Shown here: positions 27,560-36,664 of the stretch, in pieces | Layout of the letters: the number at the start of each line of letters is the position of its first letter | How positions within the stretch are numbered: position 1 is the first letter of the stretch | Origin: Mesorhizobium muleiense | Lineage (GTDB): Bacteria; Pseudomonadota; Alphaproteobacteria; Rhizobiales; Rhizobiaceae | Length of the DNA stretch: 64,000 nt | Assembly: GCF_900099905.1 (NCBI RefSeq) | Contig: NZ_FNEE01000004.1 | Coordinates: 186,001 to 250,000, forward strand | Reading direction: 5' to 3' | Translations under genes and position numbers: made by a program | The notes under the pieces: model-generated | What the model saw: only the letters and a program-made list of their open reading frames with translations | Database searches by the model: none | Told to the model about the DNA's origin: nothing

Positions 27560-28999
27560 ATGATCCCGTTTCGAAAGAACCTCATCGATGGCGAGTGGGT
27601 GGGCGATGCCGGCTCCCGCAACATCAACCCTTCCAATCTCGACGACGTGGTCGGCGAATATGCGTCGGGCGACGCCGAGCAGGCGCGGCAGGCCATCGCG
27701 GCGGCGAAAGCGGCATTTCCTGCGTGGTCCCGATCGGGCTTGCTGGCACGCCATGCGGTGCTGAGGAAGGCGTCGGACGAGATCACCGCGCGGAAAGATG
27801 AAATCGGCCGGGCGTTGGCGCGCGAGGAGGGCAAGACGCTGGTCGAGGGGATTGGCGAAACCGTGCGGGCCGCCCAGATCTTCGATTTCTTTGCTGGTGA
27901 GACGCTGCGCCTGTCAGGCGAGCTGGTTCCAAGCGTGCGGCCCGGCGTCGGTGTCGAGATCACACGCGAAGCGGTCGGCGTCGTCGGCATCATCACACCC
28001 TGGAATTTCCCGATCGCCATCCCGGCGTGGAAAATAGCTCCTGCCCTGGCCTACGGCAACACCATCGTCTTCAAGCCGGCCGAGCTGGTTCCGGAGAGCG
28101 CCTGGACCATTGTCGACATATTGCACCGTGCGGGCCTGCCTAAGGGTGTGCTCAATCTCGTCATGGGCAAGGGTTCGGTAGTCGGCCAGGCCATGCTCGA
28201 CAGCCCTGACCTCAATGCCATCACCTTCACCGGCTCGGTCGGCACCGGCAAGCGCGTGGCTGCCGCCAGCGTCGAGCACATGCGCAAGTACCAGCTCGAA
28301 ATGGGCGGCAAGAACCCGCTCGTTGTGCTCGACGATGCCGATCTTGCCGTCGCCGTCGACTGCGCGATCAATGGCGCATACTTCTCGACCGGCCAGCGCT
28401 GCACGGCGTCGTCCCGCTTGGTCGTGACGGACGGCATCCATGACCGCTTCGTCGATGCGATGAAAGATCGCCTCGCCAAGCTGGTCGTCGGCGACGCTCT
28501 CGATGCGAAAACCCAGATCGGACCCGTCGTCGACCAGAGCCAGTTGAAACAGGACGAAGACTATATCGCCATCGGCCGCCAGGAAGGCGCCGATCTCGCC
28601 TTCGGCGGTGAGCGGCTCGATCGCGAAACCCGCGGCTTCTACCTGCAACCGGCGCTATTCACGCAAGCCACCAACGCCATGCGCATTTCACGCGAGGAGA
28701 TTTTTGGGCCGGTCGCCAACGTCATCCGCGTCAAGGACTATGACGAGGCGCTGGCGGTAGCGAACGACACGCCGTTCGGGCTGACGTCGGGCATCTGCAC
28801 CTCGAGCCTCAAGCATGCCACGCATTTCAAGCGCAACTCGGAGGCCGGCATGGTGATGGTCAATCTGCCGACGGCGGGCGTTGACTTCCACGTGCCTTTC
28901 GGCGGACGCAAGGGATCGAGCTACGGCCCGCGCGAGCAAGGCCGCTACGCAGCGGAATTCTACACTACGGTAAAGACCGCCTACACGTTCGCCGGCTAA
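27560..28999 (+). CDS. NAD(P)-dependent aldehyde dehydrogenase, 2-oxoglutarate-semialdehyde type
   Basis: A 479-residue aldehyde dehydrogenase starting at 27560 with AAGGAAG upstream. It has IITPWNFPIAIPAWKIAPALAYGN, FTGSVGTGKRVA, LEMGGKNP with the general-base Glu, STGQRCTASSR with the catalytic Cys (about residue 280) and EEIFGPV. The close run of AGMVMVNLPTAGVDFHVPFGG and SSYGPREQGRYAAEFYT is typical of 2,5-dioxopentanoate dehydrogenases, which end pentose and sugar-acid pathways. The substrate is inferred from those phrases only. Confidence 0.88.
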   Translation: MIPFRKNLIDGEWVGDAGSRNINPSNLDDVVGEYASGDAEQARQAIAAAKAAFPAWSRSGLLARHAVLRKASDEITARKDEIGRALAREEGKTLVEGIGETVRAAQIFDFFAGETLRLSGELVPSVRPGVGVEITREAVGVVGIITPWNFPIAIPAWKIAPALAYGNTIVFKPAELVPESAWTIVDILHRAGLPKGVLNLVMGKGSVVGQAMLDSPDLNAITFTGSVGTGKRVAAASVEHMRKYQLEMGGKNPLVVLDDADLAVAVDCAINGAYFSTGQRCTASSRLVVTDGIHDRFVDAMKDRLAKLVVGDALDAKTQIGPVVDQSQLKQDEDYIAIGRQEGADLAFGGERLDRETRGFYLQPALFTQATNAMRISREEIFGPVANVIRVKDYDEALAVANDTPFGLTSGICTSSLKHATHFKRNSEAGMVMVNLPTAGVDFHVPFGGRKGSSYGPREQGRYAAEFYTTVKTAYTFAG

Positions 29000-29104
29000 G
29001 TAAATCAAGCCAGACGAAATCGAACGGCCTTCCCAGCAGCGCGAGTTGCCGGGAAGGCGAACGTCTTCGTGGCCGAAACGACAGCGACCACTGGGCGCTA
29101 ATGC

Positions 29105-29172
29105 ATGTCGCGCACATGCATGAAACAGCAACCTAAAGCGCGTCGCAGGAGGCCGGTCAAACGCGGCGCGTT
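29105..29172. repeat. rhizobial intergenic repeat (RIME/REP-like), degenerate
   Basis: ATGTCGCGCAC, then AACCTAAAGCGCGTCGC and a GCGCGTTTT end. The same parts (ATGTCGCGCA and AAAGCGCG-GTCGC) recur at 45868-45975. These are pieces of an intergenic element common in Mesorhizobium, as I recall it. Confidence 0.55.
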
Positions 29173-29183
29173 TTAGCCGTCAT

Positions 29184-30560
29184 TCAGCAGGGGTCCTTGC
29201 GAGGAGGGCTCGCCGGCTGCGACAGCCAGCCGCCGGAGAACCCGGCCTTGCACAGGCCGCGACGGATATGCGGGCTCGACCGCATCAGCTCCCAGATCAG
29301 CCGCGAGCGGTGGTTTTCAATCATCAGCACGACGATGCCTTGGTCCAGTCCATAGTGCGCATCCGATATCCAGCCGCTCGGCCCGAACTTCCGCCGGTTC
29401 GCCAGCGTCGGGTTGAAGCCGCTCGGCATCCTGAAACCGTCGACCACCTCAGGGTGGCGTTCTCTGAGGTGGCGCAGCGCAGGCAGGCAGATTTCCGGTG
29501 CGAAGGGCAGCGATGCGAGATACGACCACGGCGCAATCGTTCCGTCATCGGGGCCGAACGGTGCGCCGCGCGCTGCATAGCCGGAAAATTTGCGCGGCCG
29601 CCGCTCGATCCGCGCGCGGAATTTGCCGGGTCCGTCACCCGCCGAAAGTCCCCAAAGTGCTTCGCCGTAGCCGTCATAGCCAGAGGGGTTGTGCCGCGCA
29701 TAGTCCCGGTGAAGGTAGGTCGCGCGGCGGCTGTTTTCGAAATAGTCCGAGTTCTTGTCCCGCATGAACGCATCCCGGATGCCATCGAAGTCAATCCAGG
29801 CATGCGAGAATTGGTGCATGAACAGCGGGCCGCCATAGAGCACGTCGTAGCCGTAGATGTTTTCCCACTGATATGTCGCCGTCCAGCCGGCATAGCTGTC
29901 GTCCGAGGCTGGCTTGTCGGGGGCGGCCATTGCCAGGACGTAAAGGATCGTCGCTTCGTTGTAGCCTTCCCAGCCATAACGCAGAAAGCCGCTCTTCGGC
30001 TTCCAGCCCTGTCGCAAGATCGGTCTGCTGCCTTGAATCCATCGCCAGTCGACGCGTCGGTAGAGCATTTCCGCCAGCTCGCGGATTTCGGTTTCGTCGT
30101 CAGTGTCGCCTGTGAAATAGGCGCCAGCCGTGAGCACGCCGGCCATCAGCAGCGCCGTGTCAACCACCGACAACTCGCATCGCCAGGCGCGCAGGCCGGT
30201 CCGCATGTCGAGGAAATGGTAGTAAAAGCCTTTGTGGCCGGTGACGTCGTCGCCATCGCCTTGCCGGCTGTTCCAGAAGAAACGCAGTGCGGCAAGCGTC
30301 AGCTTCACGGCTGCGTCTCGTGCTATCCAGCCGCGCTCGACCCCGACCGGATAGCAGGACAGGGCGAAGCCGACGACCGCGATGCTTGCCGGCCAATTTG
30401 GCCGCGACGTGTCGGCAACCAGTCCGTTTTCCGCATTCACGGTTTCCAGAAAATAGCCGAAGGCGGCGCGCTGGAAGCGGTCGAGCAGTTCTTCGTCGGA
30501 CTGTGGAGGTTCGATCCTAAGCAAACGACGTAAACTCCAGTCCGGCGTCCTAGGTTGCAA
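29184..30560 (-). CDS. glucoamylase-family (PF10091-type) glycoside hydrolase-like protein
   Basis: A 458-residue protein without a signal peptide. It has an (alpha/alpha)6-barrel style sequence with the family phrases FGYFLETVNAENGLVADTSR, GFYYHFLDM, YHRDYARHN-like and GYDGYGEALWGLSAGDGP. This family includes beta-1,2-glucan-acting enzymes, which would suit rhizobial cyclic glucan metabolism, but the substrate is inferred. The start is TTG at 30560, 15 bases after the SDR stop, with a weak GGAA site. No ATG gives a full N terminus. Confidence 0.8.
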   Translation of the reverse strand: MQPRTPDWSLRRLLRIEPPQSDEELLDRFQRAAFGYFLETVNAENGLVADTSRPNWPASIAVVGFALSCYPVGVERGWIARDAAVKLTLAALRFFWNSRQGDGDDVTGHKGFYYHFLDMRTGLRAWRCELSVVDTALLMAGVLTAGAYFTGDTDDETEIRELAEMLYRRVDWRWIQGSRPILRQGWKPKSGFLRYGWEGYNEATILYVLAMAAPDKPASDDSYAGWTATYQWENIYGYDVLYGGPLFMHQFSHAWIDFDGIRDAFMRDKNSDYFENSRRATYLHRDYARHNPSGYDGYGEALWGLSAGDGPGKFRARIERRPRKFSGYAARGAPFGPDDGTIAPWSYLASLPFAPEICLPALRHLRERHPEVVDGFRMPSGFNPTLANRRKFGPSGWISDAHYGLDQGIVVLMIENHRSRLIWELMRSSPHIRRGLCKAGFSGGWLSQPASPPRKDPC

Positions 30561-30575
30561 ATCGTTCCAGTTGCT

Positions 30576-31328
30576 TCAATAGGTCGCCCGGCCGCCGGAA
30601 ACGTCGAAAACGGCAGCCGTCGTGAAGGAGCATTCCTCGGAAGCGATCCACGAGATCAGCGCCGCCACCTCCTCGACCTCGCCAAACCGCGCCATTGGTA
30701 TTTTCGACAGCATGAAATCGATGTGCTGCTGGCTCATCTGCTGGAAGATCGCGGTGCGCACCGCTGCCGGCGTGACGCAGTTCACCGTCACCTTGGTCTT
30801 CGCCAGTTCCTTGCCCAGCGACTTGGTCAGGCCGATCACCGCCGCCTTGGAGGTGCTGTAGGCAGAGGCATTCGGGTTTCCCTCCTTGCCGGCGATCGAA
30901 GCGATGTTGACGATCCTGCCGTAATTGCGCTCGAGCATGTGCGGAACCAGCGCCTTGTTGCAGTAGAAGACGCCGTTGATGTTGATGTCGATGACCCGGT
31001 GCCAATCCTCCACCGAATAGTCCCAGGTCGTCATGTTCGGTCCGGTGATGGCCGCGCTGGTGACCAGGATATCGACCGCGCCAAGGGCTTCGATCGTCTG
31101 CCGGGCGGCCTGTGCGACCGCTACAGGATCGGCGACGTCGACGGTCACGCCGTGCAAGTCGGCGATGACAGCCTTGGCCTGCTCGATCTGGGTGGAGTTG
31201 CGATCCCAGACGCAAACGCGCCCGCCCTCTTCAACGATTCGTTGCGCGACGGCCAGGCCGATGCCTGAGGCGCCACCGGTGACCACCGCCGATCGTCCGG
31301 CAAACCGTCCCGCAAAACTCATTGGCAT
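30576..31328 (-). CDS. SDR-family oxidoreductase
   Basis: A 250-residue short-chain dehydrogenase with cofactor motif TGGASGIG (18-25), NIAS (catalytic S144) and the Y157-x3-K161 pair in AYSTSK. The C terminus (VFDVSGGRATY) is standard. GGGAG precedes ATG 31328. It is transcribed ahead of the glucoamylase-family gene. Sequence style is near 3-oxoacyl-ACP reductase and 2-keto-3-deoxy-sugar-acid dehydrogenases, so the substrate is open. Confidence 0.88.
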   Translation of the reverse strand: MPMSFAGRFAGRSAVVTGGASGIGLAVAQRIVEEGGRVCVWDRNSTQIEQAKAVIADLHGVTVDVADPVAVAQAARQTIEALGAVDILVTSAAITGPNMTTWDYSVEDWHRVIDININGVFYCNKALVPHMLERNYGRIVNIASIAGKEGNPNASAYSTSKAAVIGLTKSLGKELAKTKVTVNCVTPAAVRTAIFQQMSQQHIDFMLSKIPMARFGEVEEVAALISWIASEECSFTTAAVFDVSGGRATY

Positions 31329-31541
31329 ATGGTCTCCCTCATTTGCCCGCCCCGACGGGCGCTGGCGACACCGCCGGCGGCGAATGTGAAGTCAACAGCG
31401 GAGAAGTTCAAGCCGGGGACTGGAGCCTCGAACAGGTTCATGGCGGGCCAGGAGCAGGCGGTTGAGAGCCGCTCTTGGCTACGACCTGACCATTCGATGC
31501 TGGGGCTGCCGTCTCTGCGAGGCGACTTCCACGCGCACAGT

Positions 31542-32471
31542 TCAAACGTTCTTGATCGACTTCCAATGGCTCAGCCGCTCCGCGATCAACTCCACTCGTC
31601 GCTGGTTGTCGCGCCCGTCCAGGATGCTCAAGTCCTCCGGTTCGGCGCGCAAGTAAACGCCTGAGGTGCGCGCGTTCAGTTTTGGCTGCGTGTCGGCGCG
31701 TGTGGTAAAGTACCCGGACGCGCGATCGGCGGACTCCAGCCGAATCTCCCCCGTCCCGTACAACTGCGACGCGTTAGCATCCAAGGGCCGTTCTCCATTC
31801 CAAAAGTAGAAGATGCCGGCAGGCTCCTTTCTCTCCTTTACCGCCTCGCTCCAGTATCTGGCTGACAGACTGCCATTCTCTTGCCATGAGCGGCCGGCCA
31901 ACTCCAACGCGCCATCGCGGTCTCGCGCGATACGCAGGAGGCTCACGGCGGACGGTTCCTTTGCGGTCCGCTCCGACAGGGAAAATTGCCACCAAAGGCC
32001 CTCTATTCGGGCGACGCGGCCTTCATTTTCAACAGCTTTTCGCAGCTTTTGGTTGACCGCTCTCATCTCCGCGGCGGTCGTCGCTTCGCCATACCTCACG
32101 GACGTCAGGCCCAGGAGATCGCTTGGAAGCTTGGAACCGTTGGCATGAAGGATAAACGTTCGGCGCATTCCAAGGACTCCGCCGAAAAGGCCGGCTTCGA
32201 AGACGACATTGTCTCGCGGAGAAGCCTGAGCGGATACAGGAGCAGATGATGCTGGCAGGCTTCCACTGGTCCAGTCGTCCTGGGCGAAGACGAAAGCGGC
32301 GAAGTCGACTTCCCGCGTAAGCTCGAGCAGGCGCCCCAGGGTGGTTGTCCCCGGATTGAAGGACGTCGTCCAGGGTTCCACATGCGCGATGTCTTCAAGA
32401 CCGCGTGTCAGCGCCTGCAGCAGTTTTTTCTGCTTCCCCGACGAGCCCAGGAAGATTCGAGGTTTGTCCAT
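31542..32471 (-). CDS. TIR-like nucleotide-binding protein (PF10137 type) with C-terminal sensor-like domain
   Basis: A 309-residue protein. Residues 1-130 fit the TIR-like domain found in Cap12/TIR-STING antiphage effectors: RIFLGSSGKQ (5-14), DFAAFVFAQDDW and SPRDNVVFEAGLFGGVLGMRRTF, whose Glu92 is in the place of the NADase glutamate. Residues 150-309 form a second domain rich in predicted strands (LWWQFSLSE, LELAGRSWQENGSLSARYWSE, AGIFYFWNGERP, YGTGEIRLES) that I cannot name; it could be the sensing part. There is no cyclase or other defence gene beside it. The ribosome binding site is weak. Confidence 0.75.
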   Translation of the reverse strand: MDKPRIFLGSSGKQKKLLQALTRGLEDIAHVEPWTTSFNPGTTTLGRLLELTREVDFAAFVFAQDDWTSGSLPASSAPVSAQASPRDNVVFEAGLFGGVLGMRRTFILHANGSKLPSDLLGLTSVRYGEATTAAEMRAVNQKLRKAVENEGRVARIEGLWWQFSLSERTAKEPSAVSLLRIARDRDGALELAGRSWQENGSLSARYWSEAVKERKEPAGIFYFWNGERPLDANASQLYGTGEIRLESADRASGYFTTRADTQPKLNARTSGVYLRAEPEDLSILDGRDNQRRVELIAERLSHWKSIKNV

Positions 32472-32926
32472 CCGTTTTGCTCCAACTCAACAGATCGGGG
32501 ACGACCAGCGTCTGCCAATTGTTGGTGTGGCCATCGTCTGGTTGTCCCCGAGATAGCGTACGCGGAGGGCCTCATTCATTGCAGGATGCAACGAATGCCG
32601 GCTGCTATTTTTCGGTCCGGTGCTGAAAGCAACTGCAAAAACAGTTCCGCGCGGCGGTCATGCCGACCGTCTCGTTAAATGCGGCGGCGATGGTGTTTGA
32701 CGGCGCCGAGAGCGATGCCCCAGCCCTGCGCCGGGATGCTCGGGTTCTTGCCGCACGGCCTGTCGTGGCCTTTTACCGCTGTCTCGGGCGCCTTATGGCT
32801 GTTTTTGCCTCATTTGGGTGACAGGCTGTGGGGGATGGGTTATATTGCACTGCACAATGAGAGCGTTCGCGCATGGCGCGGCGGCGAATCGGCATTGAAC
32901 TGCATGGACGGGAATTCGCTACCGAG
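32472..32926. other. intergenic stretch before the exo cluster
   Basis: No convincing gene. The plus-strand open frame at 32679 has no ribosome binding site and an unlikely composition. The only signal is the PhaR-like site at 32846-32857, just upstream of the polymerase gene. Confidence 0.5.
32846..32857 (+). promoter_or_regulatory. PhaR/AniA-like site before exoQ-like gene
   Basis: TGCACTGCACAA, a full match to TGCRNYGCASMA, 70 bases before the ATG at 32927. Confidence 0.5.
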
Positions 32927-34189
32927 ATGAAGATTCCAAAATCTCTGTTGGTCGACCCGGAGAAGAGCACCGTCTACGGCGCATTTGCTGTTGCCATCTC
33001 CATTTGGGCGTTCTCCTACTCCTCGGTTTTCGGGCCGATCCTGATCCTGGCCTATTATGCGGTCTGGCTTCCCCTGATTCTGGTAGACTACCGGCGGCTG
33101 TTGCGGCATGCCTCCAGCGCGTGGCTGCCGCTGGCGTTTGCATTCTATGTCTGCCTCTCGGTGTTCTGGTCGGATGCCCCCGGCATCACGTTGAGGACGT
33201 CAATCCAGTATTGCTCCCATATCGCCTGCGCCTACATCGCCGCGCGCACCGTCAGCGTCCGGACGTTGACGATAGGCTCACTGATCGGGATTTTTGTCGT
33301 CCTGCTCTATTCGCTCAAGGTCGGGGGTTATTCCTATGATATGCTCGACGGGACGTACAATTTCGTCGGCGCATTCAGCTCCAAGAACCAGATCGGCTTT
33401 GTCGCCTCCCTTGGCATCTATTTTTGCATTGTCTTCCTGGTTTTTCTCAGGCGCGGCCGGATAAGCTTCATCCTGACGGCGCCCATCCTCGTCCTATCGG
33501 CCTATCTTCTGATCATGGCGCATTCCGCCACCTCGACGGCTTCGATACCGGCAGTTCTCGCTCTGGTGGCTCTGCTTGCCATGGCCAAAAAGCTTCCACT
33601 CCGCTACCGACGGGTGATTTTCGTGGTCGGCGCATGCGGGCTGGTCGTGGTCACCGCGGTTGCCTTTGCAGGACTTCTGGATTTCGTCCTTGGCGCCTTC
33701 GGAAAGGATTCCACGCTCACCGGACGGACCTATCTTTGGGAGCAGGGCTGGGAAGCGGCGCAGCAGGCGCCAGTCCTCGGCGTCGGCTACGCGGCCTATT
33801 GGGTGCAGGGGTTCGCCGAGGCCGAGCGGCTCTGGAACGAATTCTACATCACAACCCGAAGCGGCTTCCACTTCCACAACACCTATATCGAAGCCCTCGT
33901 CGAGCTCGGTTATGTCGGGGCGACGCTGATTTCGCTGATCATCCTGCGCACGCTATGGGGCCATATATCGGCCCTGATATTCAGGGCATGGCAAGCCGAG
34001 TCGGTGATTCTTGCCGGCGTGATGGTGCTTTTGTTCATTCGGTCCTTCGTTGAGATCGACACCTTCAACCCCTACATCACGGGCTCCTTCCTCCTGTATT
34101 ACAGCTACTTCAAGCTGGTCAGGGTGCATGTCGCCCGTCCCCGATGGACCGCAGCGGACCTCGCGGAACCAGAAACCGCAGGGCGCTAA
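32927..34189 (+). CDS. exoQ: exopolysaccharide polymerase, Wzy/O-antigen ligase family (ExoQ-like)
   Basis: A 420-residue inner-membrane protein with about ten hydrophobic segments and the Wzy_C-type periplasmic loop (TLTGRTYLWEQGWEAAQQAPVLGVGY, then HFHNTYIEALVELGYVG). Such proteins join repeat units of EPS on the periplasmic face. I prefer ATG 32927 (MKIPKSLLVDPEKSTVYG) because the residues encoded before it are non-native and the PhaR-like site would otherwise touch the start. An in-frame ATG at 32873 is the alternative. It opens the exo cluster. Confidence 0.82.
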   Translation: MKIPKSLLVDPEKSTVYGAFAVAISIWAFSYSSVFGPILILAYYAVWLPLILVDYRRLLRHASSAWLPLAFAFYVCLSVFWSDAPGITLRTSIQYCSHIACAYIAARTVSVRTLTIGSLIGIFVVLLYSLKVGGYSYDMLDGTYNFVGAFSSKNQIGFVASLGIYFCIVFLVFLRRGRISFILTAPILVLSAYLLIMAHSATSTASIPAVLALVALLAMAKKLPLRYRRVIFVVGACGLVVVTAVAFAGLLDFVLGAFGKDSTLTGRTYLWEQGWEAAQQAPVLGVGYAAYWVQGFAEAERLWNEFYITTRSGFHFHNTYIEALVELGYVGATLISLIILRTLWGHISALIFRAWQAESVILAGVMVLLFIRSFVEIDTFNPYITGSFLLYYSYFKLVRVHVARPRWTAADLAEPETAGR

Positions 34190-34276
34190 GCAAGGGCTAA
34201 AATATTACCTTGATTTTGGTGGCGCGCACAAAAACGCCGCCTGACAGCGCCAAGGCCAAGCAATCATCTCATCTCA

Positions 34277-34318
34277 CAGGCAGCAGGCGAGCCTCGCCCG
34301 AGTCGGGTTTGCTGCCTG
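34277..34318. terminator. hairpin between convergent exoQ-like and methyltransferase genes
   Basis: CAGGCAGCA (34277-34285) and TGCTGCCTG (34310-34318) form a perfect 9-bp stem with an inner GGCGAG/CTCGCC hairpin. It lies between two convergent stop codons, so it probably serves both strands. There is no long T-run. Confidence 0.55.
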
Positions 34319-34322
34319 TTGA

Positions 34323-35081
34323 TCAGGCCCTGAGGGTCAGGAGCGCGTACCATGCGAACCGCTTCACAAAGGGAAGCGTCAAAACCACTGAATCGACAGC
34401 TTTGCCAACCGTGTAGACGGTCTCCGAGATGGTTCGCGGCATCAGCGCGCTTCCTACGGAGCACAGGCCGAAATAGTCCACCTGGACATCGCTGAAATAG
34501 CGGCGGGCCAAAGCGAAGTCCGAAATCAGCAAGGGATGTTCATCAGCGGTGCGGATGAGGGGTGTCCGCTTTCTGTAGGCATTCAGCAGCGGATTGTGTC
34601 CCATCGGCTCGTAGAAGGACGCCACGCCGTTCGGCTTCAGGACACGGACCACATCGGAAAAACACCGGTCCAGGTCCAGGTGATGGATGATCCCGCGTCC
34701 ATACACCAGGTCGAACTTGTTGTCCTCGAACGACATGGCTTCCGCATTCATCGCCAGGAATGTAGCGTTCGTGCTTCCAAGCGCGCTCGCCCGTTCGTTC
34801 GCCTTGTTTACTGCTACATCCGAAATATCGATCCCCGTCAGAGATCGGCAAAGATCGGGCAGGTGCAGGGAATGCAGGGACCACCCGCCATTGGAGCAAC
34901 CATACTCGAGCACGTCTGCATTTTTCGAAAGCCGTTTTATCTGCTCGTCTTGACGTTCAGCGCCATGTCGAATCGTTCGATACCACTTGTCCAGGCTTCC
35001 TCTTGGATCCTCCTCCTGACTAAACCTGAGATTGTGAAATTCTCTTTCTCGACTGACGATTTCGTCCCTTGCACTGTGCAT
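34323..35081 (-). CDS. class I SAM-dependent methyltransferase
   Basis: A 252-residue methyltransferase starting at 35081 after GAGGAGG. The SAM motif I is VLEYGCSNGGWSLHSL; motif II/acidic loop is LTGIDISDVAV; FDLVYGRGIIHHLD and RVLKPNGVASFYEPMG follow. The C-terminal part has no membrane helix. It lies between exoQ-like and exoF genes, so it may methylate a sugar or lipid intermediate of the EPS. Codon use is less GC-rich than its neighbours, a possible sign of transfer. Confidence 0.85.
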   Translation of the reverse strand: MHSARDEIVSREREFHNLRFSQEEDPRGSLDKWYRTIRHGAERQDEQIKRLSKNADVLEYGCSNGGWSLHSLHLPDLCRSLTGIDISDVAVNKANERASALGSTNATFLAMNAEAMSFEDNKFDLVYGRGIIHHLDLDRCFSDVVRVLKPNGVASFYEPMGHNPLLNAYRKRTPLIRTADEHPLLISDFALARRYFSDVQVDYFGLCSVGSALMPRTISETVYTVGKAVDSVVLTLPFVKRFAWYALLTLRA

Positions 35082-35285
35082 GACGAAGTCCTCCTCGGAT
35101 TTGAGTTGCAGCTAAAGCACAACATCTCCTTGCGCTGTAATTACTCACGTCCCGAGTTGGCGGCAGGCTGGCTTGTCGGGCAGCGAGCACAGTGTCGACG
35201 AGTTCATGGTCGAACTCGTCCGGGTCGAACTCTTTGCCGATCGAATCTTGTTCGGCTTGATCGGATCCGCCGATCGCTCGAAGGC

Positions 35286-36512
35286 TTACTGGCTTGCCAT
35301 TGGCACCAGCTTCACCTTGATGACGTCCCCAGGCAGCACGGGTGTATCTTCGCTGGCGGCGATTTCGCTGGTCTTGCCGTCGACCATCCGGACCAGGCCA
35401 AACGACATCGTTGGCTCTTCGCCGTCGCGATAGCCTTGTAGCGCCGGGTTCCCCGACATGGCTTCGGCCATCAGGCCGGTGTGCATGTTCATCTTGAGCA
35501 TTGTTTCGGCGAGATCGGCTTCTGCCTGTTGCCGGCCAGTGGCGAGGTCGGCATTCTGGGTGTTCTCCAGGTCGATGGCGTCCTGGTTGGCCTTGCTGAT
35601 CGACTGCCTGGCGGTGAGGATAGCCGTTTCGTAATCCAGGATCTGTCCTTCCAGGTCGGCGATCGTTTGCTGCGAACCCAGAACCCGAGTGTTGACCACA
35701 AGGCCCTTTTGCGCCAGCGAACCGATGCCGCTGAGCTGTTCCTTTGCCAGGTCGACCTGCCGCTGCTGGTTGACGATCTTTTTCTGCAGCGAATCGATCT
35801 CGCTCTGCAGCAGCTTCTTCAAATCGTCGAGCGCCTGAAGGCGCAGTTTGAGATTCTTTTGATCGGCCGTCAGGATCGCCATCTCGTCGGCAACGATGCT
35901 TGCCAGCTTCGGATCCTCGGCCAGCTCTTTCGGCACGTCGAATGTCGGCTTGTCGGCGATCTGTGCTTCGATGCGCGCGCGCCGAACGATCAGTCGGACC
36001 CGTTGGTCCTGGAGAACGTCAAACTCGCCCTTGGCGTTGATCATGTCGCGGTCGTACCGCTGTCCTTCGGGGGCCCGCCGGACACCGCCGGCGATGCTCA
36101 TCGCCCTCAGGACGGTCAGGTCGGGCACGTAGGGATACTGGCCCGGCGTCTGCACCTCCCCGGAAATGTAGAACGGCCTGTACTGCGCCATTTCGACGGA
36201 GGCTTCCGGCCGGTCCGCCAGAGCGAGCTTGCGCTGGAGCGCCTGGCTGATCGCCGCCGCGATCTCGGATGTGGTCTTGCCGGATGCCGGCATTTCGCCG
36301 ACGAACGGCACCGACAATGTTCCAGACGGGCCGACCGTGTATTCTCCGTTGACGGCTGTCCAGTCGCGGAACGTGCCTTCAACGGTCTGCCATTCGGCCA
36401 CGCGGATGGTCAGCTTGTCCTGGGATCCAAGCCGGTACTCGTCGGCCGCGGCGAGTTGCGGAACGGCGAGCGCCAGCGCGAGGCAGGTGGTCATAAGCCG
36501 CATCGGTCGCAT
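35286..36512 (-). CDS. exoF: exopolysaccharide export protein (ExoF-like)
   Basis: A periplasmic/outer-membrane export protein. I start it at 36512 (MRPMRLMTTCLALALAVPQLAAADEYRLG), which gives a signal peptide cleaved after an AAA-like site; the longer open frame to 36668 is in frame but lacks a ribosome binding site. The protein has 408 residues. A Poly_export domain (YRLGSQDKLTIRVAEW, FYISGEVQTPGQYPYVPDLTVLRAM) is followed by a long coiled coil (about 200-340) and a C-terminal SLBB-like end (VLPGDVIKVKLVP). It works with ExoP to move EPS across the envelope. It lies downstream of exoY. Confidence 0.87.
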   Translation of the reverse strand: MRPMRLMTTCLALALAVPQLAAADEYRLGSQDKLTIRVAEWQTVEGTFRDWTAVNGEYTVGPSGTLSVPFVGEMPASGKTTSEIAAAISQALQRKLALADRPEASVEMAQYRPFYISGEVQTPGQYPYVPDLTVLRAMSIAGGVRRAPEGQRYDRDMINAKGEFDVLQDQRVRLIVRRARIEAQIADKPTFDVPKELAEDPKLASIVADEMAILTADQKNLKLRLQALDDLKKLLQSEIDSLQKKIVNQQRQVDLAKEQLSGIGSLAQKGLVVNTRVLGSQQTIADLEGQILDYETAILTARQSISKANQDAIDLENTQNADLATGRQQAEADLAETMLKMNMHTGLMAEAMSGNPALQGYRDGEEPTMSFGLVRMVDGKTSEIAASEDTPVLPGDVIKVKLVPMASQ

Positions 36513-36664
36513 GCGATTGCTAACCGTGCCGGCCCAGGAGATTTCGAAGATGTCTGTTTTCAACTGTATGTTTTCCGATTCGCTTTGGGCCGGTCCGATG
36601 AAGCTTGCTGCAGAATGCCTGGCGTCTGGACAGTCACTTCCGCGCACAACCGGCTGCCGGCCGG

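Noticed and set aside
32679..32930. 83-residue plus-strand open frame before exoQ
   Set aside because: No ribosome binding site, unlikely composition, and it overlaps the PhaR-like operator and the polymerase start.
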